Source: Permianibacter sp046297695
GTDB lineage: Bacteria; Pseudomonadota; Gammaproteobacteria; Enterobacterales; Permianibacteraceae
Length of the DNA stretch: 64,000 nt
Assembly: GCA_046297695.1 (NCBI GenBank)
Contig: JBKBHF010000011.1
Coordinates: 23,357-87,356 of the forward strand
Reading direction: 5' to 3'
Shown here: positions 30,583 through 37,793 of the stretch, piece after piece
How positions within the stretch are numbered: the first letter of the stretch is position 1
How the letters are laid out: each line of letters begins with the position of its first letter
The notes under the pieces: generated by a model
What the model was told of the DNA's origin: nothing
The model's database searches: none
What the model saw: the letters and a program-made list of their open reading frames with translations, nothing else
Made by a program: the position numbers and the translations under genes

Positions 30583-32212
30583 GATGGTTTCCTTTGTTTG
30601 CGTCGTAATCGGTTTGGGTAGGTATATCAGTCAAATGCCGTGCTGCAAAGGCTGGGCTTTGCAGCCGCAACACAAATAATTCCAGGCTGTCGCGCAGCGC
30701 CTCAGCGCTGGCGGCAATGATGTTGTCGGAGCAGCCAACGGTGCACCAACGCTGCTCGCCATAAGCTGCCTCGATCCAGACCCGTGTGGTGGCGCCAGTC
30801 GCCGCCTCCGGATCCAGAATGCGGACCTTGTAATCGGTGAGCCGCACGCCTTCCAGTTCTGGATAGAATGGTTTCAGCGCCTTTCTGAGCGCGGCATCGA
30901 TCGCGGCGACCGGACCGCTCGCTTCCGCCGCAGTCAACGCCTGCTGACCAGCCACCGCGACCTTGGCGGTGGCGAGACTCGGCTCGCTCACGTCGTTGCG
31001 CTGGGCGGTATGAACATGCAGATCGCGCACGGCAAACGGCGGCTGATAACCCGGCAGATGCCGGCGCACGATCAGCTCGAAACTGCCATCGGCCGTTTCC
31101 AATTGCAGGCCACGTGCTTCGGCCTGCTTGATCTGCTCGGCAATGGCTTGCTCTTCGCCTTGCAAATCCAAACCGAGCTCACGCGCGCGCATCCTGACAT
31201 TGCCGCGTCCAGCCAGTTCCGACACCACCACCTGCCGACCGTTGCCAACCCGGAGCGGATCGATGTGCTCATAACTCGCCTGCAATTTCTCGATCGCAGC
31301 GACATGCAAACCGCCTTTGTGAGCGAACGCGTTGACGCCGACAAACGGCGCGAACGCATCCGGCGCCAGATTGGCGATGTCGGCGACAGCACGCGACAGC
31401 GCAGTCAGGGAGGCGAGTTGTTCCGCCGCCGCGCAGCGATGGCCAGTTTTCAGCGCCAGATTGGCCAGTACCGAGACCAGATTGGCATTGCCGCAGCGCT
31501 CACCGATGCCATTGATCGTGCCCTGCACCTGCCGGGCACCGGCGCGCACCGCGGCGAGTGAATTGGCCACCGCCAGCTCACTGTCATTGTGGCAATGCAC
31601 ACCGATCGGCGTGATCACAGCCTGGCGGACTGCCGCTACCGTTGCCGAGACCTGCTCCGGCAAGCTGCCGCCGTTGGTATCGCACAGCACCAGCCAATCG
31701 GCGCCGGCTTCGGTGGCGGCCTGCAGGCAGGCCAGCGCGTATGCGCTGTCTTCGGCATAACCGTCGAAGAAATGCTCGGCATCGAGCACCACCTCGCGGC
31801 CTTCGGATTTCATCAGCTTGACGCTGTCGTAAATGACCTTGAGGTTGTCCTCACGTGTTGTCCGCAGGATGTATTCGACATGCAGCGGCGAACTCTTGCC
31901 CACCAGCGTGACCACCGGCGTTTCTGCTGCCAACAGCGCCGCCAGTTGTGGATCGGTATCGGCGCGGCGATCGACCCGGCGGGTACTGCCAAATGCCGCC
32001 ATACGGCTGCGACCGAGATTCAAGCCGCGCACTTGCCGGAAATACTCGGCGTCTTTCGGATTCGAACCCGGCCAGCCGCCTTCGATATAGTCAATACCGA
32101 AATCGGCCAGCAGTTGCGTCACCCGCAGCTTGTCGTTCAGCGAAAAGCTGATGCCCTGCCGCTGGGCGCCGTCGCGCAGCGTGGTGTCGTAGAGAAAAAC
32201 CGATTCGGTCAT
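30545..32212 (-). CDS. cimA: Citramalate synthase (DUF/LeuA-like, CimA type)
   Basis: The 555-residue homologue of isopropylmalate synthase condenses pyruvate and acetyl-CoA to citramalate, opening a threonine-free route to isoleucine. Motifs are FLYDTTLRDGAQRQG, YIEGGWPGSNPKD (the GGWPG signature that separates CimA from LeuA), LDAEHFFDGY, and the metal pair in GVHCHNDSELAVANS. The leucine/isoleucine allosteric domain follows from about residue 390. The ATG at 32212 (MTESVFLYD) has GAGTGG upstream. The alternative GTG at 32221 is less likely. It lies between ilvM and ilvE, where no threonine deaminase gene is found. Confidence 0.9.
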   Translation of the reverse strand: MTESVFLYDTTLRDGAQRQGISFSLNDKLRVTQLLADFGIDYIEGGWPGSNPKDAEYFRQVRGLNLGRSRMAAFGSTRRVDRRADTDPQLAALLAAETPVVTLVGKSSPLHVEYILRTTREDNLKVIYDSVKLMKSEGREVVLDAEHFFDGYAEDSAYALACLQAATEAGADWLVLCDTNGGSLPEQVSATVAAVRQAVITPIGVHCHNDSELAVANSLAAVRAGARQVQGTINGIGERCGNANLVSVLANLALKTGHRCAAAEQLASLTALSRAVADIANLAPDAFAPFVGVNAFAHKGGLHVAAIEKLQASYEHIDPLRVGNGRQVVVSELAGRGNVRMRARELGLDLQGEEQAIAEQIKQAEARGLQLETADGSFELIVRRHLPGYQPPFAVRDLHVHTAQRNDVSEPSLATAKVAVAGQQALTAAEASGPVAAIDAALRKALKPFYPELEGVRLTDYKVRILDPEAATGATTRVWIEAAYGEQRWCTVGCSDNIIAASAEALRDSLELFVLRLQSPAFAARHLTDIPTQTDYDANKGNHHGRSERPCENLA

Positions 32213-32221
32213 CGTTGCCAC

Positions 32222-32479
32222 TCAAACCGCGCTACGCAGCAGCGGCTGGGCCGCCATCGCCTGCACGGCAACGACATCGACCAGCTTGGCCAGCTGTTTC
32301 TGCAGGTTGTCGCGATCACGCTCGCTGGTCAGTCGCAGCGTCACTTCGTACAGCGACGGATCGCGACCGTTCTGCACCAGCAGCGAATCAATGGCAAAGC
32401 CGCGATGACGGGTCACCCGCAGCAAACGCTCCAGCGCGCCTTCATTGTTGCGGACGGTCAGAAACATCACGTTGTCCAT
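32222..32479 (-). CDS. ilvM: Acetolactate synthase small subunit, IlvM type
   Basis: The 85-residue ACT domain protein (MDNVMFLTVRNNEGALERLL, then RHRGFAIDSLLV) is the short, IlvM-like class of regulatory subunit. It stabilises and can confer feedback control on the catalytic IlvG subunit. Its start overlaps the ilvG end by 13 bases, and it stops ten bases before cimA. The protein is too short to include the extra C-terminal domain of IlvN/IlvH. Confidence 0.93.
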   Translation of the reverse strand: MDNVMFLTVRNNEGALERLLRVTRHRGFAIDSLLVQNGRDPSLYEVTLRLTSERDRDNLQKQLAKLVDVVAVQAMAAQPLLRSAV

Positions 32480-34125
32480 GCGTTTTCTCCTTCCATCATG
32501 TCATCGTTGGCTTTGCCCGGCGCGACCAGCGGCCAGACGTTTTCTTTCGGATCAATCACCACATGCAGCAGCAGTGGCCCTTCTGTTTCCAGCAACAGGC
32601 GAATCGCTTCTTCCTGCTGCGCGCGCGAATCGATGCGCACTGCCGGAATGCCAAAGGCTTTCGCCAGCGCGACGAAATCCGGGTTGTCGGACAGATCAAT
32701 TTCGCTGTAGCGGCCGGCGAAGAACAGTTGCTGCCATTGCCGGACCATGCCGAGCGCCTGGTTGTCGAACAGCACGATCTTGACCGGCAGCTTGTAGCGG
32801 TTGATGGTCGCCAGTTCCTGCAGGTTCATCTGGAATGAACCATCGCCGCTGACGCAGATCACCCGCGCGTCCGGGCAACCCAGCTGGGCACCGATCGCCG
32901 CCGGCAAACCGTAACCCATCGTGCCCAACCCTCCGCTGGACAGATGCTGGCGCGGCGCCCGGAAGCCGTAATGCTGGGCAACCCACATCTGGTGCTGGCC
33001 GACATCACAACTGACGTAGGTGTTTTCATCCGCCTGTCGCGACAGTGCCGCCAGCAGACCCGGCGCATATATGCCGGTGCCCGGCGCGTCGTAGCGAAAA
33101 GCAAACGCCACCTTGTCCGCCAGACACTGCGCCCGCCACGGCTCGCAATGCGACGGCACGGCCAGTGCTGGCAACAGCCGCTTCAGATCGCCGCGCAGGC
33201 TGATCTGGGCATGACGCAGCTTGTCGAATTCGGCTTCATCGATGTCCAGATGAATGACCCGTGCGTTCGGCGCAAACGCCGCCAATTTGCCGGTGGCGCG
33301 ATCATCAAAGCGGGCACCGACCACGATCAGCAAATCGCTGCGCTGGACCGCGAAGTTGGCCGCCTTTGTACCGTGCATGCCGAGCATGCCGAGATTCAGC
33401 GGATGCGCGAACGACACCGCACCGAGTCCTTTCAGCGTGCTGACCAAGGGAATCTGCGTGGCATCAACAAATTCGCGCAGCGCCGCGCTGGCATTGCCGA
33501 GCACCACGCCACCGCCGACATACAGCAGCGGCTTCTGCGCCGACGAAATCAGCGCCCGTGCTTGATGGATACCGGCGCGATCCAATTCGGCAATTTTTTC
33601 CGCTTTCGGCATCGCCAGTTCCGCCGTGCAGATCGCGTTCTGGACATCTTTCGGAATGTCGATCAGCACCGGCCCCGGCCGACCGCTCATCGCGATCTGG
33701 CAGGCCTCATGGACGATGGCCGGCAGCTCGTTGACGTCGCGCACCAGATACGAGTGCTTGACGATCGGCAAGGTCATGCCGAACACATCGACTTCCTGGA
33801 ACGCATCGGTGCCGATCAACGGATTCGCCACCTGGCCGGTGATCGCCAGCATCGGCACCGAATCCATATACGCATTGGCGATGCCGGTGATCAGATTGGT
33901 GGCGCCCGGACCACTGGTCGCCATACACACACCCAAACGACCACTGGCCCGGGCATAACCGTCGGCGGCCAGTGCTGCGCCTTGCTCGTGCCGACACAGA
34001 ATGTGCTGTAATTTGCTGTCCAGCAGCGCGTCGTACACCGGCATGATGGCGCCGCCCGGATAGCCGAAGATGATCTCGACACCTTCGGCTTCCAGGGCTT
34101 TGCACAATGCTTGCGCGCCGTTCAC
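32467..34125 (-). CDS. ilvG: Acetolactate synthase large subunit, IlvG type
   Basis: The 552-residue TPP and FAD enzyme makes acetolactate or acetohydroxybutyrate from pyruvate and 2-ketobutyrate. It opens with MNGAQALCKALEAEGVEII and the catalytic Glu47 in CRHEQGAALAADGYARASG. The TPP-binding GDGSFQMNLQELATINRY and the FAD-site patterns are present, as is the conserved GTDAFQEVDV motif. The frame is intact, unlike E. coli K-12 ilvG. Next gene ilvM overlaps, and ilvC lies 42 bases upstream. Confidence 0.96.
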   Translation of the reverse strand: MNGAQALCKALEAEGVEIIFGYPGGAIMPVYDALLDSKLQHILCRHEQGAALAADGYARASGRLGVCMATSGPGATNLITGIANAYMDSVPMLAITGQVANPLIGTDAFQEVDVFGMTLPIVKHSYLVRDVNELPAIVHEACQIAMSGRPGPVLIDIPKDVQNAICTAELAMPKAEKIAELDRAGIHQARALISSAQKPLLYVGGGVVLGNASAALREFVDATQIPLVSTLKGLGAVSFAHPLNLGMLGMHGTKAANFAVQRSDLLIVVGARFDDRATGKLAAFAPNARVIHLDIDEAEFDKLRHAQISLRGDLKRLLPALAVPSHCEPWRAQCLADKVAFAFRYDAPGTGIYAPGLLAALSRQADENTYVSCDVGQHQMWVAQHYGFRAPRQHLSSGGLGTMGYGLPAAIGAQLGCPDARVICVSGDGSFQMNLQELATINRYKLPVKIVLFDNQALGMVRQWQQLFFAGRYSEIDLSDNPDFVALAKAFGIPAVRIDSRAQQEEAIRLLLETEGPLLLHVVIDPKENVWPLVAPGKANDDMMEGENAWTT

Positions 34126-34167
34126 GTTTTGGTTTCCTTTTTGCGTTAGCCGATGTGAGTGAGCGAT

Positions 34168-35256
34168 TCAGTATTTCTCGGTTTCACGAAACGCCACCGC
34201 TTTCGGGTTCAAGGCGCCACCGCCTGTTGTTGTGAATGATGTGTTGGCAGCCTCGGCTTGCTGGTTGCCCGGCAACCAACGCATATGGGCACGCAGCTCG
34301 GCACCGACTTTCTCGATCGGATGGGCCAGATCGGCCTCCATCAGCGCGCGATAACGCTTGCCGCCGGACTCGTGCTCGGCAATCCATTCGCGGGCAAATT
34401 CGCCGCTGCGGATCTCGTCGAGAATTTTCGCCATCCGCTCACGGGTGCCGGCATCGACCACGCGCGGACCGCGGCTCAGATCGCCGTATTTGGCGGTGTC
34501 GGAGACGAAGTCGTGCATGCGGGCGAAGCCGCCTTCGTACAGCAGATCGACGATCAGCTTCAGCTCGTGCAGGCATTCGTAGTAGGCGACTTCCGGTTGG
34601 TAGCCGGCTTTGACCAGGGTGTCGAAACCGGCCGCAACCAGTTCGGTAGCGCCACCACACAGCACGGCCTGTTCGCCGAACAGATCGGTTTCGGTTTCTT
34701 CGGCAAAGCTGGTTTGCAGCACGCCGGCGCGGGTGCAACCGATGCCATGGGCGTAGGCCAGTGCGCGGTCAAACGCGGTGCCGGTTGCGTCCTGATGGAC
34801 GGCGACCAGACCCGGCACGCCAGCGCCTTTCTGGTATTCGGTGCGCACCAGCCGGCCCGGGCTTTTCGGCGCCACCATGGTCACGTCGATATTGCTCGGC
34901 GGCTTGATCAGGCCGTAATGGATATTGAAGCCGTGGCTGAACATCAGCATCGCGCCCGGCTTGATGTGCGGGGCGATGTCCTGCTCCCAGATCGCTTTCT
35001 GGACCAGATCCGGGGTCAGGATCATGACCACATCAGCATCCTGGGTCGCGTCGGCGAACGGCTTGGTCTTGAAGCCGTCGGCCTGGGCGGCGATCCAGGT
35101 CTTGCCCTGCGGCCGCAGGCCGATGGTGACGTCAAAGCCGGAATCGCGCAGGTTCTGGGCCTGGGCCTTGCCCTGGCTGCCATAGCCGATGATGGTGATG
35201 CGCTTGCCATGCAGCGCGGCCGGATGGGCGTCGGCTTCGAAGTACATCTTGGTCAT
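34168..35256 (-). CDS. ilvC: Ketol-acid reductoisomerase, class I
   Basis: IlvC isomerises and reduces acetohydroxy acids to dihydroxy acids with NADPH. The 362-residue chain shows the Rossmann motif IIGYGSQGKAQAQNLRDSG, HGFNIHYGLIKPP, MVAPKSPGRLVRTEYQKG, and the metal site with DLFGEQAVLCGG and YYECLHELKLIVDLLYEGG. Length near 360 marks the class I form. The ATG at 35256 follows GAGGAG by eight bases. A 16-codon upstream extension is disregarded. The gene heads the operon, behind a leader peptide and attenuator. Confidence 0.97.
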   Translation of the reverse strand: MTKMYFEADAHPAALHGKRITIIGYGSQGKAQAQNLRDSGFDVTIGLRPQGKTWIAAQADGFKTKPFADATQDADVVMILTPDLVQKAIWEQDIAPHIKPGAMLMFSHGFNIHYGLIKPPSNIDVTMVAPKSPGRLVRTEYQKGAGVPGLVAVHQDATGTAFDRALAYAHGIGCTRAGVLQTSFAEETETDLFGEQAVLCGGATELVAAGFDTLVKAGYQPEVAYYECLHELKLIVDLLYEGGFARMHDFVSDTAKYGDLSRGPRVVDAGTRERMAKILDEIRSGEFAREWIAEHESGGKRYRALMEADLAHPIEKVGAELRAHMRWLPGNQQAEAANTSFTTTGGGALNPKAVAFRETEKY

Positions 35257-35344
35257 GTTGTTAGCTCCTCGGTTTGTCGGTTTTGCTCGTATTGCTGGGT
35301 TCAAACTGCCAATTCGTCAGGCTTCATCCGCCGGTTTCAAAACC

Positions 35345-35395
35345 CCAGAAACGACAAACCCCCCGGACCTTTCGGTGCGGGGGGTTGTCGTCTGG
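35345..35395 (-). promoter_or_regulatory. Transcription attenuator hairpin of the ilv operon
   Basis: In the minus-strand transcript, GACAACCCCCCG..CGGGGGGTTTGTC forms a long stem over 35351-35391, with an inner CACCGAAAGGTCCGG segment. That inner core matches, from memory, the E. coli ilvGMEDA terminator. A short T-rich stretch (TTTCTGGGGTTTT) follows, weaker than the enteric run of eight T. It lies 14 bases after the leader peptide stop and about 90 bases before ilvC. Confidence 0.85.
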
Positions 35396-35408
35396 AGGTT
35401 TTTACTGC

Positions 35409-35504
35409 TTACCACTTACCTCGCGCGCAGACCGTCCCGCACCGTAATCCAAGGATTACAGTAATGAGTACGAGTACGAGAATGCTGGTGTTGCGCAGGG
35501 ACAT
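35409..35504 (-). CDS. ilvL: ilv operon leader peptide
   Basis: An ATG frame of 31 codons, too short to be found by usual gene callers. Residues 7-20 read SILVLVLITVILGL, ten of which are Ile, Leu or Val, followed by LRCGTVCARGKW and a stop. A GGAAAG ribosome site is four bases ahead of the ATG. Enteric IlvL has the same design, with a run of Leu/Val/Ile and a GRGKA tail. Stalling of the ribosome at those codons when charged tRNAs are scarce would prevent formation of the attenuator hairpin just downstream. Function is inferred from this layout. Confidence 0.87.
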   Translation of the reverse strand: MSLRNTSILVLVLITVILGLRCGTVCARGKW

Positions 35505-35580
35505 CGGGCTTTCCACAAGGCACGTAAAGTGGGGTTGCAGCGAAACTAACACGCGTTTCCCGGAACCAGCAAGGCGAGCA

Positions 35581-35609
35581 TTGATAACGTTTGGTTATGA
35601 AACAGTCAG
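35581..35609 (-). promoter_or_regulatory. Candidate sigma-70 promoter of the ilv operon
   Basis: On the minus strand CTGACT (35604-35609) and TATCAA (35581-35586) are 17 bases apart, each matching consensus at four positions. The start of transcription would be near 35574, about 70 bases before the leader ATG. The rest of the 452 bases between ilvC and the TetR gene shows no other feature apart from the attenuator and leader peptide. Confidence 0.45.
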
Positions 35610-35708
35610 CTTGACTGCCAAATTCTGAAACGCGGGTCCCGCTCGCTGGACGCTCGCGCCGCACGAACTATGCTTCGGGAAACCCCCGAGCCCACTGGAT
35701 GGAATCCT

Positions 35709-36380
35709 ATGTCTGAAGCCGTACCTGCCACCATGGAGTACCGTGGCCGGAAGACTCGCCGGGCCGACGGCCATGCCCGTCGCCAGGCGATTCTGGAAGC
35801 CGCGCTCCGCATCATCGTCCGCGACGGCCTGAGGGCCGTTCGCCACCGGGCCGTCGCGCAGGAAGCGCAAGTTCCCTTGGCCGCCACCACCTACTATTTC
35901 CGCGATTTGAACGAGCTGATCTCGGATGCGTTCACACTGTTTGCCGAGCGCACGCTGGCCGGCGCCAAGACGCTGGAGAAAGACACCTTTGCCGCGCTCG
36001 ACAGCAGCAAGAGCGCGCTGTCGACGCCGCAAGGCCGGGAGAAAATGGCGCACTCGCTGACCGATTTCGTCATGCATTTCCTGCGCAGTCAGCTGGCCGA
36101 TCGCGATGGCCGGCAAGTCGAGCAGGCGTTCCGTCAGGAAGCGCTGCGCAATGACAAACTGGCCTCCGATGTGCAGGTGCCGGATCGCGCCCACTTGAAC
36201 ACATTGGAGCGCTTTTTCCAGGCTCTGGGCTCGGCCGATGCCGTCGCCGATGCTCACCTTGTGCTCGGCGCCATGGCGCACTGGGAATTTCATCTGCTGC
36301 TCAATGGCGAAAGCAAGGAAAACTGGCAGTTGGCGGAGCGCAGTTTGCGCCGGCTGCTGAACAGTTTGCTGAAAGCCTGA
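35709..36380 (+). CDS. TetR-family transcriptional regulator
   Basis: The 223-residue protein has an N-terminal helix-turn-helix (RRQAILEAALRIIVRDGLRA and RHRAVAQEAQVPLAATTYYF, about residues 23-65) followed by an all-helical ligand domain with EQAFRQEALRN. TetR proteins usually repress neighbouring or divergent genes and release DNA on binding a small molecule. The nearest divergent unit is the ilv leader, but no effector can be read. The ATG at 35709 is preferred to the one 13 codons earlier because the family's N-terminus needs no extension. A perfect terminator follows. Confidence 0.88.
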   Translation: MSEAVPATMEYRGRKTRRADGHARRQAILEAALRIIVRDGLRAVRHRAVAQEAQVPLAATTYYFRDLNELISDAFTLFAERTLAGAKTLEKDTFAALDSSKSALSTPQGREKMAHSLTDFVMHFLRSQLADRDGRQVEQAFRQEALRNDKLASDVQVPDRAHLNTLERFFQALGSADAVADAHLVLGAMAHWEFHLLLNGESKENWQLAERSLRRLLNSLLKA

Positions 36381-36392
36381 GCCATCTGCGAA

Positions 36393-36430
36393 AAAACAAA
36401 AAGCCCGCATCAAAGCGGGCTTTTTGTTTT
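36393..36430 (+). terminator. Rho-independent terminator of the TetR gene
   Basis: Bases 36393-36408 pair with 36415-36430 (AAAAAGCCCGC and GCGGGCTTTTT core) with a six-base loop. T-rich sequence on the 3' side makes it effective on the plus strand. Confidence 0.9.
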
Positions 36431-36519
36431 CTGAACATGGGCCATCGTCGCGAACTCAGTTGACGTTCACCTTGGCCGCATCAAGCGCTATGCCCTTCTT
36501 TGCTGATGATGGCACCAGC

Positions 36520-36858
36520 ATGCCTATCGGGAAGCGTGTATGGCAGATGCTAAGCCTGTTCCTGATGACGATGATGGCGTCTGCTGCCTTTGCCGCCGAT
36601 AGCGAAACGCTTGTGCCCTTTTGTGCTCACAAGTACCTGCGCTACGCCGGCGCAACCATAGTGGCAGAGCTTCGTTCGCCGACACAGCCCTGTCCCTATG
36701 TCCGGGAAAATCCCAAGCCGAAAATGCTGTTGCCGCTGCGACTGCAGCTGCTCTCGCCATACAGTTGCCGCGGTTGCAATGCACCGCGCCCTCACGCAAC
36801 ACCGGTGCGGTATGGTGAGCAGATCGAAGCCAGCGTGCACGCCGATACACCGGCCTGA
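36520..36858 (+). CDS. Small secreted cysteine-containing protein, unknown
   Basis: The 112-residue product starts MPIGKRVWQ and continues LSLFLMTMMASAAFAAD, a convincing signal peptide cut after residue 25. The mature 87-residue part has four to five cysteines (VPFCAHKY, QPCPYV, YSCRGCNAPR) that could form disulphides. Upstream ATG codons at 36424 and 36490 would bury the signal peptide, and 36424 lies inside the terminator. No strong ribosome site is visible. Base composition is lower in GC than neighbours. I recognise no family. Confidence 0.4.
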   Translation: MPIGKRVWQMLSLFLMTMMASAAFAADSETLVPFCAHKYLRYAGATIVAELRSPTQPCPYVRENPKPKMLLPLRLQLLSPYSCRGCNAPRPHATPVRYGEQIEASVHADTPA

Positions 36859-36884
36859 AGGTCAGGCGCCATGTCATCGCAGCG

Positions 36885-37754
36885 TCAGGCCCCGTCGTTT
36901 TCCGCCAGCGTTTTCTTCAACTCCAGCGCTTTTTTGTACAGCGGTTTGTGCGGCAGGCCGGTCAGTTGTTCGGCGACGGCCACCGCCCGTGACAAGGGCA
37001 TGTCCGGTAGCAGCAGGCTCAGCACGCGCGCGGCCTGATCGTCGGTTTCCGTTTCGCTACGCTCCGGCGTTCCGGCGATCATCAACACGATTTCGCCGCG
37101 TTGCTGGTCACTGTCTTGCTCGACGCGAGCCACCAGTTCCGCCAGCGTGCCATCGAGAAACGTTTCGAAGGTTTTGGTCAGTTCGCGCGCCAGCACGGCG
37201 GGCCGATCGGCGCCGAAGGCACTCGCCGCATCCTGCAGCGTTTCCAGAATCCGGTGTGGCGCTTCGTAGAACACCAGCGTGCGCGGATCGCGTGCCAAGG
37301 CTTGCAGGCGTTCGCGGCGGGCCCCGGCCTTGGCCGGCAGAAAACCTTCGAAGCTGAAGCGATCGGTCGGCAGCCCGGCACAGGACAGTGCCGCGATCAG
37401 CGCACACGGCCCCGGCACCGGTGCCACCCGGAACCCCTGTGCGCGCAGCTCGCGCACCAGCTTGAAGCCGGGATCGCTGATGAGCGGCGTGCCGGCATCG
37501 GAGATCAGTGCCAGCGTTTCGCCCTGGCCGAGCAGTCCGGCCAGCTCGGCCACGCGCTGCTGTTCGTTATGCTCGTGCAGCGAGCGCAGCGGTGTGCGGA
37601 TATCGTGGTGGTGTAGCAAGGTCTGGCTGTGCCGCGTGTCTTCGGCGTAAACCGTATGCGCCTCGCGCAGCACGCTGATGGCGCGTGCCGACCAGTCGGC
37701 AAGATTGCCGATCGGGGTCGCAACCACATACAAAACTCCGGCCCCTGCCGTCAT
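36885..37754 (-). CDS. rsmI: 16S rRNA (cytidine(1402)-2'-O)-methyltransferase
   Basis: RsmI uses SAM to methylate the 2'-O of C1402 in the ribosomal P site. The 289-residue SPOUT-like/tetrapyrrole-methylase fold protein shows YVVATPIGNLADWSARA, AEDTRHSQTLL, LISDAGTPLISDPG, VPGPCALIAALSCAGLP, and FYEAPHRILETL, all typical. The ATG at 37754 is chosen, and the frame beyond it overlaps the lpoA gene. The divergent lpoA start is only 39 bases away, as in E. coli where yraL and yraM are back to back. Confidence 0.97.
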   Translation of the reverse strand: MTAGAGVLYVVATPIGNLADWSARAISVLREAHTVYAEDTRHSQTLLHHHDIRTPLRSLHEHNEQQRVAELAGLLGQGETLALISDAGTPLISDPGFKLVRELRAQGFRVAPVPGPCALIAALSCAGLPTDRFSFEGFLPAKAGARRERLQALARDPRTLVFYEAPHRILETLQDAASAFGADRPAVLARELTKTFETFLDGTLAELVARVEQDSDQQRGEIVLMIAGTPERSETETDDQAARVLSLLLPDMPLSRAVAVAEQLTGLPHKPLYKKALELKKTLAENDGA

Positions 37755-37793
37755 AATGACCGCCTTTGCTGTCTGCCTTGTTGAAGAGTGCGC

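Noticed and set aside
32050..32075. tRNA-like T-loop sequence GGGTTCGAATCC on the minus strand
   Set aside because: It encodes the PGSNPKD segment of citramalate synthase. No acceptor, D or anticodon stem is found around it.
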